Of a DNA stretch of 52,231 nt, positions 7,259-15,473 are shown in pieces. The notes beneath the pieces were generated by a model. The model was not told the DNA's origin. It saw only the letters and a program-made list of their open reading frames with translations, and did no database searches. A program made the translations under genes and the position numbers. Origin of the DNA: Deltaproteobacteria bacterium (GTDB lineage: Bacteria; Desulfobacterota; DSM-4660; Desulfatiglandales; Desulfatiglandaceae); NCBI GenBank assembly GCA_021737785.1, contig JAIPDI010000039.1, forward strand, positions 1 to 52,231. Reading direction: 5' to 3'. Every line of letters begins with the position of its first letter. Positions within the stretch are counted from its first letter, which is position 1.

Positions 7259-9295
7259 ATGAAGAAGATTGGGATTATCGGCGCGGGGAATATGGGGAGC
7301 GGCATTGCCCAGAAGACTGCGCAGGAAGGGCTTTCGGTGGTATTGGTGGATGTAAAACCTGAGTTCGTGGAAAAGGGCATCGCCACCATCCGGACCACCC
7401 TGAACGAAGCGGTGGAACGGAAGATCATGAAACCCGAACAGGCAGAGGCGACCATGGCCCGGATCAGGGGCACCTCGGATCCGGCCGGGACCGGAGACTG
7501 CGATCTGGTCATAGAGGCCATATTCGAGGACATGGATGTCAAGAAGGACCTGTTTAAAAGGCTGGACCAGGGGTGCGGTCCAAAGACGATCCTGGCCACG
7601 AACACCTCTTCCTTCTCTGTGGATGAACTGGCCCAGGCAACAAATCGGCCGGATCGTTTCGTGGGCCTCCATTTTTTCTACCATCCGGCCAAGAACCGGC
7701 TCCTGGAAATTATTCCGGGGCCCATGACATCTCCTGAAACGGTTTCGGCATGCAGGCAGTTCGCCCAGCTTACCGGAAAGACCGATATCCTGGTAAAGGA
7801 CGCCCCCGGGTTTGCGGTCAATCGCTTCTTCGTCCCCTGGCTGAACGAGGCGACGCGGGTTCTGGAAGAGGGCATCGCCGATATCCCCACCATTGAAAAG
7901 GCAGCCATGGAAGGTCTGGGGATCGGCATGGGACCGTTCAAGCTGATGAATGTGACGGGGATCCCGATTGCCCATCATTCCTGCGAAGGGCTCGCAGCAA
8001 AACTCGGGGCATTTTACGCGCCTTCGGCCCGGCTCAAGGCCCAGTTTGAATCAGGGGAATTGTGGCCCCTGGATGGGGACGTGGATGAGACGGCCTTTGA
8101 AAGGGTATCGGACCGGCTTCTGGGGGCGGTTTTTTATGTGGCCACCTCGCTCCTGGAGGAGGGGGTAACCGATATGACCGATATCGACCTCGGGGCCAAG
8201 GTAGGCCTCAGATGGAAGGAAGGTCCTTTCGAGGTGATGAACCGGGTGGGTATTGAAAAGGCATATGCCCAGGTAAAAGACCTGTTGACGGCCTGGCCCG
8301 GGCTGAACCTGCCGGTCCACCTGGAGAACCAGTATCAGAAGAGGGCCCCCTGGGATATCCGCTACGTCAAATACACCCGCGATGGTGAACTGGCCCGGGT
8401 GATTCTGTCCCGGCCGGATGCCATGAATGCCCTTAATGAGACGGTGGTGAAACAGTTGGATGAGGCCTTTCAGGAGGCGCTGGCCGATCCCAAAACCCGG
8501 GCAATTATCCTGGAGGGGGCCGGAAAGGCCTTTGTCGCCGGGGCCGACATCGGGTATTTTGTGAAATGTATCCGTGAGAAGCGTCTGGATGATAATTACA
8601 GGTTTACGGAGTATGGCCAGTCCGTGTTCAACCGGATAGACGAAAGTGAAAAACCGGTGGTGGCCAAGGTGGACGGCCTGGCCCTCGGCGGGGGTCTTGA
8701 GCTGGCACTTGCCGCCGACATTATCGTTGCCACGCCCAAGGCGGTGATGGGGTTTCCCGAGACGGGGATCGGCATTTATCCGGGATTGGGCGGGACCCAG
8801 CGCACCAGCCGGTATATTGGAAAGGCCCTTGCCAAATACCTTATCTTCACCGGACGGCTGATGCCCGCGGATATCGCCCTTTCCATCGGTCTGGCGGATT
8901 ATGTTTTTGCCCCTGAAGAGATAGATGATAAACTCCGGGGGCTGATCGCAGAAGGAAGGCCGGTTCCTAAAAAGGGAAAAAAGGATGAAGAACTCCCCCC
9001 TGAATTCCGGCAACTCAAGAAGCTTTTTGAAGAGACGCCCATCGAGGAATGGCTGGAGGGGAGATATCTGGAAAGTGACGATCCCATAGCGGCCAAAACC
9101 GCCAAGATAATCGCAGGGAAGGCGCCTTTGGCCCTGAAGTTAGCCGACCGGATCATAGACAGAGGGTATGATCTGCCTCTAAAAGAGGGGCTCAGAGAGG
9201 AACTGGCCCATTTGAACGAGATTTTTTCAACGGCGGATGCCCTCACCGGACTCACCAGCGTGGGTAAGGGCCGACCGGTTTTTGAGGGTAAATAG
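7259..9295 (+). CDS. 3-hydroxyacyl-CoA dehydrogenase / enoyl-CoA hydratase fusion
   Basis: 678-residue bifunctional beta-oxidation enzyme, with domain order inverted relative to FadB: NAD-binding HADH first (GAGNMGSGIA at 8-17; Ser117, His138 and Glu150, the last two with the canonical 12-residue spacing), HADH C-terminal domains to about 360, then a crotonase domain with both hydratase glutamates, Glu481 (GGGLELA) and Glu501 (GFPETGIG), 20 residues apart. The usual HFFNP is HFFYHP here. ATG 7259 follows GGGAGGAGG; an upstream in-frame start at 7217 would add 14 unlikely residues. HADH-ECH order is known from archaeal and some anaerobic bacterial enzymes. Likely converts enoyl-CoA to 3-ketoacyl-CoA. 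Confidence 0.93.
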   Translation: MKKIGIIGAGNMGSGIAQKTAQEGLSVVLVDVKPEFVEKGIATIRTTLNEAVERKIMKPEQAEATMARIRGTSDPAGTGDCDLVIEAIFEDMDVKKDLFKRLDQGCGPKTILATNTSSFSVDELAQATNRPDRFVGLHFFYHPAKNRLLEIIPGPMTSPETVSACRQFAQLTGKTDILVKDAPGFAVNRFFVPWLNEATRVLEEGIADIPTIEKAAMEGLGIGMGPFKLMNVTGIPIAHHSCEGLAAKLGAFYAPSARLKAQFESGELWPLDGDVDETAFERVSDRLLGAVFYVATSLLEEGVTDMTDIDLGAKVGLRWKEGPFEVMNRVGIEKAYAQVKDLLTAWPGLNLPVHLENQYQKRAPWDIRYVKYTRDGELARVILSRPDAMNALNETVVKQLDEAFQEALADPKTRAIILEGAGKAFVAGADIGYFVKCIREKRLDDNYRFTEYGQSVFNRIDESEKPVVAKVDGLALGGGLELALAADIIVATPKAVMGFPETGIGIYPGLGGTQRTSRYIGKALAKYLIFTGRLMPADIALSIGLADYVFAPEEIDDKLRGLIAEGRPVPKKGKKDEELPPEFRQLKKLFEETPIEEWLEGRYLESDDPIAAKTAKIIAGKAPLALKLADRIIDRGYDLPLKEGLREELAHLNEIFSTADALTGLTSVGKGRPVFEGK

Positions 9296-9333
9296 CGTCT
9301 TGCTGCCTGCCGGTGCACAGGACAACCGGTTTC

Positions 9334-9849
9334 TCACGGATCACCGGGCTCCGGCGCTTCAATCGATTCAAAGAGCGAGGCCATCTGGGTCTTGAAGCCC
9401 GGCGGCAGCGAGGAGAATTTTTTTTCAGGGAGGGCGACGAATTCGGCCGCGCCCCGGACAAGGAGCCTTCCCTGATGGTCCCTGATTTCTCCCCTTGCCC
9501 GAATTTTGGGGGGAGCGGAGTCGTCCACCAGGCGACCGGTCACGATCAGGGGGGTCCCTACGGCAACATTCCGGATATATTTGATATCCATTTTCCGGGT
9601 CACGAGAAAGGTCTTTTTTGACACCATGACGGCCCATGACATGACCTCGTCGAGGAGCGTGGAGATGATGCCGCCATGGGCAATATCCTCCCATCCCTCA
9701 TGATACTTTCCTAATGTAATGTCCGAGCATACCGCATCCCCGATCCGATAGAATTGCAGGTTGAGCCCGATCGGGTTGTCGGTGCCGCAGGCAAAACAGC
9801 CATGCCCCTGGGGTTTTTGGATATCGATTTTCTTTTCTTCATCCACCAT
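9334..9849 (-). CDS. PaaI-type hotdog acyl-CoA thioesterase
   Basis: 171-residue single-hotdog protein. The central AHGGIISTLLDEVM is the classic PaaI-family helix with the HGG turn that holds the thioester, preceded by CFACGTDNPIGLNLQF, common in this subfamily. It would hydrolyse acyl-CoA to free CoA, possibly as a relief valve for stalled intermediates. It follows the crotonase gene on the same strand with a 108-bp gap and converges on the HADH/ECH gene. Substrate cannot be predicted. Only a purine-rich GAAAGAAAGA precedes the ATG. Confidence 0.85.
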   Translation of the reverse strand: MVDEEKKIDIQKPQGHGCFACGTDNPIGLNLQFYRIGDAVCSDITLGKYHEGWEDIAHGGIISTLLDEVMSWAVMVSKKTFLVTRKMDIKYIRNVAVGTPLIVTGRLVDDSAPPKIRARGEIRDHQGRLLVRGAAEFVALPEKKFSSLPPGFKTQMASLFESIEAPEPGDP

Positions 9850-9957
9850 ATTGTCTTTCTTTCGTCGTCATCATTCACTGGTTCAAGGCTGATGCCCGCA
9901 CAAAAAGTGCTTTTTACATGGATCCAGGGATTGCAGACACAGCGTCTACATCCTCAA

Positions 9958-10806
9958 TTAAACCTTCGGTTCCTTCCACCAGGGATAGAAATCAGGCATG
10001 TCCGTCGAGGCGGCCATGGTGAATCGCGGTGGCCGTTTTTCAAGGAAGCTTTGAACGCCTTCCTTTGCGTCTTTCTGCTTTCCCGCCCAGTAGAAACAGC
10101 GTGAATCCACCAGGTGGACGGATTGAGGATCCGGTTCCGCGAGTCCGTGCCAGAGGAGCGCCTTGCACAGTGCCACAGATACCGGGGAGGTGGTATCCGT
10201 TATCTCTCGGGCGATCTCCCCGGCCTTCGCAAGAACCTGGTCGTGTGCCACCACATGATTGAAAAGCCCGGAATTCTTTTCCTCAGCGGCCCGGAATATT
10301 CGGCCTGTATAGGCGAGTTCGGTCGCCTTGGCCATGCCGACGATGCGGGGGAGAAACCAGGAGGAACAGGCCTCCAACACCACGCCCCTTCTGGCGAATA
10401 CAAACCCGATCTTTGCGTCCTCAGCCGCGATCCGCATATCCATGGCCAATGTCATGGTGATGCCGACGCCCACTGCATGACCGTTGATCGCCGCGATAAC
10501 CGGCTTCCGGCACTTGAATGCGGCCAGGGCAACCTGGCCCCCTCCGTCACGATGGTCACTGATAGAGGAGACCTGGGTCCTGTCAAAGGTCGAACCGCCT
10601 CCGGAGAGGTCTGCGCCTGCGCAGAATGCCCTCCCGGCACCGGTCACCACCACCGCCCGGACGGCATCATCTTTATCCGCCTCGGCGAACAGGGCGATCA
10701 GTTCCCTGCGCATGGTGGGGGTAAAGGCGTTCAATTCATCAGGCCGGTTCAGGGTGATCGTCGCGACACCCCTGTCAATGTCGTATAATGTCTGGGTCAG
10801 TTCCAT
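9958..10806 (-). CDS. Enoyl-CoA hydratase/isomerase family protein
   Basis: Crotonase-fold acyl-CoA enzyme, 282 residues from ATG 10806, which has GGAGG 11 nt upstream. An in-frame ATG at 10938 would add 44 basic residues without homology character, so it was not used. The oxyanion-hole segment reads CAGADLSGGG and the second is INGHAVGVGITMTLAMD, where the first hydratase glutamate (GGGxE) is replaced; one acidic residue remains in RGVVLEACSS. This pattern suits a crotonase with one acid/base residue, such as an isomerase or a variant hydratase. Upstream of the thioesterase on the same strand. Confidence 0.82.
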   Translation of the reverse strand: MELTQTLYDIDRGVATITLNRPDELNAFTPTMRRELIALFAEADKDDAVRAVVVTGAGRAFCAGADLSGGGSTFDRTQVSSISDHRDGGGQVALAAFKCRKPVIAAINGHAVGVGITMTLAMDMRIAAEDAKIGFVFARRGVVLEACSSWFLPRIVGMAKATELAYTGRIFRAAEEKNSGLFNHVVAHDQVLAKAGEIAREITDTTSPVSVALCKALLWHGLAEPDPQSVHLVDSRCFYWAGKQKDAKEGVQSFLEKRPPRFTMAASTDMPDFYPWWKEPKV

Positions 10807-11003
10807 CTCTTGACTATCCTCCGGAAATGAATTTGGGGTTTGTCTCCGGTTGCTGTTCATTCGACCTTCCCGTCGCTCCCATCCGTGTCTTGCGGGCGCT
10901 GAAAACCGGTTGACTTTTCTTTTATGATTAGCCATCATTACGCCATATCTTCCAGATTTTCAACCACAGAATGCTCGCCTGAAAAAGAAAGGTTTTCTGG
11001 AAA

Positions 11004-11336
11004 ATGATTGAAAAACGGCCGGGAATCATGATCTACCGTCACCCCAACCTCGAGATACGTTCGTACTTGACATCTGCCGAAATCTCCAGATACCGGGTGG
11101 AAAGATTTACGGCCAACGGCGGGGAGGCCCTTGAGACCCAGCTCAGGACATTGGGAACCATCGGCGCATACGTGGTGCGTGAGATCCTGGCCATTCCGGG
11201 GGTCCGTGAAGTGGAAATTAAACCGCGAGAGCTTCGGGTAAGAAAAGAGGCATCTGTTTCATGGGACCTGATCGAGCCGAAAATCGTGCATGCCCTGAAT
11301 ACCGCCTTTCGAAGAAAGACCTTGCGGGTCGTTTGA
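11004..11336 (+). CDS. Nfu/NifU N-terminal-domain-like protein without cysteines
   Basis: 110 residues. The C-terminal two thirds (IPGVREVEIKPRELRVRK, then an acidic-aromatic turn SWDLIEPKIVHAL) has the pattern of the Nfu_N domain found at the N-terminus of Fe-S scaffold proteins. The CxxC-bearing NifU domain that binds the cluster is absent, and the protein has no cysteine at all, so direct cluster assembly is unlikely; partner binding is possible. Divergent from the crotonase gene. Weak AAGG site; an alternative start is Met9. Confidence 0.55.
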   Translation: MIEKRPGIMIYRHPNLEIRSYLTSAEISRYRVERFTANGGEALETQLRTLGTIGAYVVREILAIPGVREVEIKPRELRVRKEASVSWDLIEPKIVHALNTAFRRKTLRVV

Positions 11337-11717
11337 AACGATCCTTTTTATCCGCTCCAAAAAGTATCGTACTTCTAAACCTCCAACCCAGTCCCGTAGG
11401 TCCCCTCTTACAGTATTAGATATGTTGCGCGAGAAAGACGATGGGTGTGTTCATCAACTATTGACAGGCGTAATTAAGTTTTCTATCCTTGCACCTACTT
11501 TAAGACAGGTTAATACCGCTGTCTAGGAGCAAGTACAAAACGCCGGTGCACAGGGGCGAAAGGTATAAGTAGCCGATGGCTGACCAATCCCCAATCAATC
11601 AACCACCCACCAACCCGCCCATTCATCAGCCGTGCATTGTTCAGTCCCGGCAGATAGTCCCCTCATTCGCTACCCAATACCCACTACTCAGTCCCCGGCA
11701 ACGCTCAGGAGGTCAGG
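11337..11717. other. Intergenic region upstream of the CsgG-like lipoprotein
   Basis: 381 bp without a convincing gene. The part from about 11578 to 11700 is low in G on the plus strand and rich in CCAATC/CAACC/CCCATTC repeats, a pattern also seen at 1490-1560. AGGAGG at the right end is the ribosome binding site of the next gene. No hairpin terminator or riboswitch was recognised. Confidence 0.4.
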
Positions 11718-13745
11718 ATGAAAAAATCCATATTTCTTGTTGGCTGTCTGCTTTTTTGTCTTTCGGTTCCATTCCTTTCCGGCTGTGTACACCCGCCTGA
11801 TCATGCTCAATACGTTAAAAACGGAAAAGTCTATGGCCAGGTGCGTGGCACGTTCCGCCATAAGTGGTGGAACTACTATGAGCGGGGCCTTTCGTTTGCC
11901 GATGGCCGGTTCTTCGAGGAGGCCGCCCAGGACCTTAAGCATGCCATCGATAAAAGAGAAACAGATCAGCGCATGGCCAGGACCTATGGGATGCATTTTG
12001 TGGACTATTTTCCTCACAGGGAGCTGGGCGTCGTCTATTACCAGAAAGGCAATATGGAGGCGGCTCAAAAGGAGCTGTCCCTTTCTCTCAGTCAGTATCC
12101 TACCTCAAAGGCCCGGTTTTATCTGGATCGCGTCAGGAAGGGGTTGATGGAAAAGAAGGGCGGCGAGATTGCGCCCCCCCGTCTGACCGTGGATCTGCCT
12201 GAAGGCGATGTCTGGACCCGGGAGGATCCTGTCATGATTTCCGGGAATGTTCGGGACCCGCATTTTGTCTCTGCCGTTAAAATCCAGGGCAGTCCCATAT
12301 TTATGGAAGGTGCCCAGGATCAGATCTTATTCAGTAAACCCCTCCAACTCGATCACGGGCGCCACACAATTCAGGTGGAGGCCGTCAACCTGATGGGCAA
12401 GACCGCAAGCCGGCGCATGGTGATCCATGTGGACCGGCAGGGACCTGTCATCACAATCGAAGACGTGTCCCGTGAGACTGGGTCGTCGTCGCAACAGGGA
12501 CCTACCCTTCGGTGCTCCATATATGATGAGGCAGGCGTGTCTGAGCTGATTCTAAACGGGAGGGCTGTTCCTATTCAAAAGGATCGGGAAGTTCTCTTGA
12601 CAAGGCAGCTCCCGGCGGATTCCCGTGTCGTTGAGATAGTGGCCATTGACCGTCTCGGAAACCGGACATCGGCCCATGTGGATGCCGATATCCCTTCAAC
12701 AGGCGGGAAACCCCTTATGATAGCATGTGCCGGCTCGGATATGCGCGGGTTTTTGATGGCGGGCATTTTCGGCCCCAAAGATAAGGATCCCCCGCGCATC
12801 GTCCTCAAGGGATGGGGTGATTCCGTGGCTGAGACGGTCTATATGGACAGGGTATTTATCGATGGTCATGCAGCGGACGACAGCGCCATCCAAAGCCTCA
12901 TCCTCAATCAGGAACCGATCCTGCGACGGAAGGGGAAACGGATCTTTTTCAATCAGGTGGTGCGCCTCAAAGAAGGAAAGAACACGGTTACAATCGAAGC
13001 TAAGGATGAGGCGGGCAATGTGGCGACCCGGGAACTGATTGTCACGAGGCATATCCCGAAGGCGCTTCAGTTGGCCGAGCGCCTCAGCATGACGGTCCTT
13101 CCGTTCGGTCAGAAAGGAGAGGTTTCCAATGCAAGCCTGTCCTTTCAAAACAATTTGATAGACGCACTGGTCAATCGGAATCGTTTCCGGCTGGTGGAAA
13201 GGCAGAAGCTGGACCTGATCCTTCAGGAGCAGAAACTGAGCCGTTCCAGCCTGATCGACAAAAAGACCGCTCTTGCGTTAGGCAGGCTCACGGCGGCACA
13301 AAGCATTGTCACCGGAGATATCGTCGAGTCCGGCATGGGGATCGAGATCGTGGGTCGCGTGATCGATACTGACACTTCCGAGATTGTGGCTTCTGAAGAT
13401 GTTTACGATGAAGTCAAGGGCCTTGAGGACCTGCAGACCCTGGCCGAGGGAATGGCCATCCGGATTCATCGACGATTCCCCCTGTTGAACGGGACGGTTG
13501 TCCGACAGAAGGGAAAATGGATCTTTACGGATATCGGGGATGACAAGATCGGTCTCCAGGGCAGATTGATCGTCTATCGCGAAGAATTGGTCAAACATCC
13601 TGTAACTGGAAAATTGCTCGGATACGACAATGAAATCATAGGAAGGGCACGCGTGGTGCAGGTCATGCCCGGCATGTCCAAGGCAGAACTCTCAGATGGC
13701 GAACCTGCCTCTGTCAAACCGCTGGACAAGGTGATCAGCCAATAA
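11718..13745 (+). CDS. Lipoprotein with Ig-like modules and CsgG/FlgO-like domain
   Basis: 675 residues. Type II signal peptide with lipobox LSGC (Cys23); Val at +2 suggests outer-membrane sorting. Residues about 45-145 look TPR-like (GLSFADGRFFEEAAQDL, QKGNMEAAQKEL); about 150-445 holds repeated beta-sandwich segments with 'K.NTVTIEA.DEAGN' motifs; about 450-600 is a CsgG/FlgO/FlgT-type domain (LVERQKLDLILQEQKL, LTAAQSIVTGDIV), followed by a small beta domain. CsgG-like domains occur in outer-membrane secretion or flagellar-base lipoproteins. The same domain ends the cyclase-CHAT protein four genes on. AGGAGG fixes the start; the next gene begins 12 bp after the stop. Confidence 0.82.
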   Translation: MKKSIFLVGCLLFCLSVPFLSGCVHPPDHAQYVKNGKVYGQVRGTFRHKWWNYYERGLSFADGRFFEEAAQDLKHAIDKRETDQRMARTYGMHFVDYFPHRELGVVYYQKGNMEAAQKELSLSLSQYPTSKARFYLDRVRKGLMEKKGGEIAPPRLTVDLPEGDVWTREDPVMISGNVRDPHFVSAVKIQGSPIFMEGAQDQILFSKPLQLDHGRHTIQVEAVNLMGKTASRRMVIHVDRQGPVITIEDVSRETGSSSQQGPTLRCSIYDEAGVSELILNGRAVPIQKDREVLLTRQLPADSRVVEIVAIDRLGNRTSAHVDADIPSTGGKPLMIACAGSDMRGFLMAGIFGPKDKDPPRIVLKGWGDSVAETVYMDRVFIDGHAADDSAIQSLILNQEPILRRKGKRIFFNQVVRLKEGKNTVTIEAKDEAGNVATRELIVTRHIPKALQLAERLSMTVLPFGQKGEVSNASLSFQNNLIDALVNRNRFRLVERQKLDLILQEQKLSRSSLIDKKTALALGRLTAAQSIVTGDIVESGMGIEIVGRVIDTDTSEIVASEDVYDEVKGLEDLQTLAEGMAIRIHRRFPLLNGTVVRQKGKWIFTDIGDDKIGLQGRLIVYREELVKHPVTGKLLGYDNEIIGRARVVQVMPGMSKAELSDGEPASVKPLDKVISQ

Positions 13746-13757
13746 GGTGAAGCCCCG

Positions 13758-14363
13758 GTGACGGATTCTCTTCAGAAAGACCTGCGTCTGCTCTCCCGGT
13801 GTCTCGATGGAGACAGGGAGGCGTCCGAGCTTTTTGTTCGACGCTTCTCAGGTCTGATATATTATGCGGTTCGCTATGTGCTCACCTCCAAGTGCATTTC
13901 CTTCGGCCCCGAAGACCTCGAAGATCTCCACAATTCCGTATTCCTCGATCTCTTTGAAAACAAAGGCAGAAAACTGAGCCAGTATCATGGGAAAAACGGT
14001 TGCAGCCTCGCTTCATGGCTCAGGGTAGTGGCCGTGCGTCGGGTACTCAATCATATAAGAGACGGCCATATGCACACCGACCTGCCCCAGGAGAAACAGG
14101 TCCCTTTTGAAAATTTTTCGAGCCACGACCGGGAAGAACTGGGGCCCCTCGCACTCATGGAGCAGGCAGAGCGCGGGCGGTTAGTTCGGGACGCCGTGCA
14201 GTTCCTCTCACCCAGAGATCGTCTATTTATGAAATTATACTTTGAAGACGGCCTCGCCTTGGAAGAGGTGGCCGATACCCTTCGAATTTCCATCCAGAAT
14301 GCCTACACCATCAAACACCGCGCTGTTCAAAGACTCCGCTCGCATTTAAGCCGAGACACATAG
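13758..14363 (+). CDS. Sigma-70 family RNA polymerase sigma factor (ECF-like)
   Basis: 201 residues with region 2 at about 20-100 (FVRRFSGLIYYAVR, then ...SWLRVVAVRRVLNHIRD, the core- and -10-binding helices) and region 4 at about 140-195 (LSPRDRLFMKLYFEDGLAL, HTH with LEEVADTLRIS...YTIKHRAVQRLRSHL). No region 1 or 3, so ECF-like in layout. GTG start with AAGGTG 8 nt upstream, 12 bp after the lipoprotein gene, so the two are co-transcribed. A zinc-finger anti-sigma-like gene follows after a long 438-bp gap. Probably controls genes in this locus; target promoters unknown. Confidence 0.9.
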   Translation: MTDSLQKDLRLLSRCLDGDREASELFVRRFSGLIYYAVRYVLTSKCISFGPEDLEDLHNSVFLDLFENKGRKLSQYHGKNGCSLASWLRVVAVRRVLNHIRDGHMHTDLPQEKQVPFENFSSHDREELGPLALMEQAERGRLVRDAVQFLSPRDRLFMKLYFEDGLALEEVADTLRISIQNAYTIKHRAVQRLRSHLSRDT

Positions 14364-14459
14364 GAACCCTCCCGCTCCTGTGCACCTTTGCTATCGTTTT
14401 TCAAAAACAAAACATGGTGCAAAGACCGACCCCTCAACCTTGAACCCCTGAACCCTTAG

Positions 14460-14695
14460 ATTTTTCCAAACCGTTCATGGGGTCACGAATGAACGATTAT
14501 TCACGTTATACAAGACCCTGAAACGATTCCAAATCACGGTCCTGCAAGCCTGTTTCCCTGTTCGTAGTGACGCCGTGAGGCGTTTTCCGGATGCACCCCG
14601 GCCATGCCCTGACGGGCACACTACAAACTTTACACAAGGGCCCAGAGGGAGGCGCTTCACCCGTGAACGGTTACCATTTTTCCAAACCATTCATG
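14460..14695. repeat. Direct repeat pair flanking a REP-like element
   Basis: A 20-bp sequence (ATTTTTCCAAACC then G or A then TTCATG) occurs at 14460-14479 and 14676-14695 with one mismatch. The first copy overlaps a 7-bp hairpin (CGTTCAT 14472-14478 / ATGAACG 14489-14495). The pair encloses the twin-hairpin element at 14564-14624 and lies between the sigma factor and its anti-sigma-like partner. It could be a duplicated operator or promoter element, or a duplication left by insertion. Confidence 0.5.
14564..14624. repeat. BIME-like twin-hairpin REP element
   Basis: 61-bp element bounded by GTAGTG (14564-14569) and its complement CACTAC (14619-14624). Inside are two GC hairpins: ACGCC-GTGA-GGCGT (14570-14583) and TGCCC-TGAC-GGGCA (14605-14618), each with a 5-bp perfect stem and 4-nt loop. 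This is the layout of bacterial REP doublets mobilised by RAYT transposases. A possible RAYT-type remnant lies at 50509-50691. Confidence 0.65.
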
Positions 14696-14801
14696 TCTTC
14701 TGTAAGAAAACCAAAAAACCTGTGTCTATATGGGTAAAGGGCGGATGAAGCGCCCTGTATTCTTCTGCCCTAAAATGGGCATTCATATCCTGGAGGTCCT
14801 A

Positions 14802-15473
14802 ATGAAAACAGCATGTCCCAACGAAGAAGTGTTCGCGGCCTATCTTGAAGACCTGTTGCCTGAAAGTCAGAGGTCTCATATGGAGGCCCATCTATTCGAG
14901 TGCGACGCATGTTTCAGTGCATTCAGTCTGACGACCGATATGATTAGAGGAGAGGCATCGGCTGCGCTTGAAGCAGCGCCCCCGAAGGTCACTCAATCGG
15001 CATTGGAATTGATCAACAGCCGTGACGCAACAACCTCAGGCGGCCTGCTTCTAAAAAGGATCAGACGCTCGATCAGCGCGCTTCACGCCGGGCTGCTCCG
15101 TCGCCTGCCGTTGCCCATGGGGTCTGAATGGGAGCCTGCGCCCATCCGGGGGAGGCGGGAGGCGGTGCATGCAGACCTGTTTCGCGTTCAAAAGGGCTAT
15201 CGGGAGTTTGATGCCGACATCGAGATTGAGAAGATTGGGGTCAACACGGCCCTGATCCATCTGCGTTTGGTCGCTCGAAACGGCTTCAGCGAACGGATCC
15301 GGGTTACCCTGAAAAGGGGCGACCGGGAGATTTGTTCTTCTCTTTACTGGGGCGGCGATCTGATTTTTGAAGATATTTCTTTCGGGCCCTGCAAACTCGT
15401 GTTCGAGAGGGATGGGGTGGAAATTGGCGTCTATCTGTTTCATATCAAGGAGACCGGCAATGGGAAAAAATGA
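14802..15473 (+). CDS. Zinc-finger anti-sigma-factor-like protein
   Basis: 223 residues from ATG 14802, which has GGAGGT 4 nt upstream; an in-frame ATG at 14730 is less likely. The N-terminus is a ZAS/zf-HC2 motif: Cys5, His30, Cys34 and Cys37 (HLFECDAC). There is no membrane segment, so a soluble anti-sigma is implied. The C-terminal half (about 125-220) is predicted beta-sandwich (FDADIEIEKIGVNTALIHL, RIRVTLKRGDREI). It follows the sigma factor and overlaps the cyclase-CHAT gene by 14 nt, so the latter pair is translationally coupled. Binding to the sigma factor at 13758 is inferred from position and motif. Confidence 0.78.
   Translation: MKTACPNEEVFAAYLEDLLPESQRSHMEAHLFECDACFSAFSLTTDMIRGEASAALEAAPPKVTQSALELINSRDATTSGGLLLKRIRRSISALHAGLLRRLPLPMGSEWEPAPIRGRREAVHADLFRVQKGYREFDADIEIEKIGVNTALIHLRLVARNGFSERIRVTLKRGDREICSSLYWGGDLIFEDISFGPCKLVFERDGVEIGVYLFHIKETGNGKK

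Noticed and set aside
6821-7978. 385-codon open frame on the minus strand
   Set aside because: Antisense to the HADH/ECH gene and across a non-coding repeat; proline/glycine/histidine-rich with no family motif or ribosome binding site. Shadow.
8051-9013. 320-codon open frame on the minus strand
   Set aside because: Wholly antisense to the crotonase half of the HADH/ECH gene, whose catalytic residues are clear.
11520-11600. Possible riboswitch or structured leader upstream of the lipoprotein
   Set aside because: No conserved riboswitch core or consistent pairing could be built by eye.
11576-11800. 74-codon open frame upstream of the lipoprotein
   Set aside because: Starts in low-complexity CCAATC-type sequence and overlaps the well-supported lipoprotein start in another frame.
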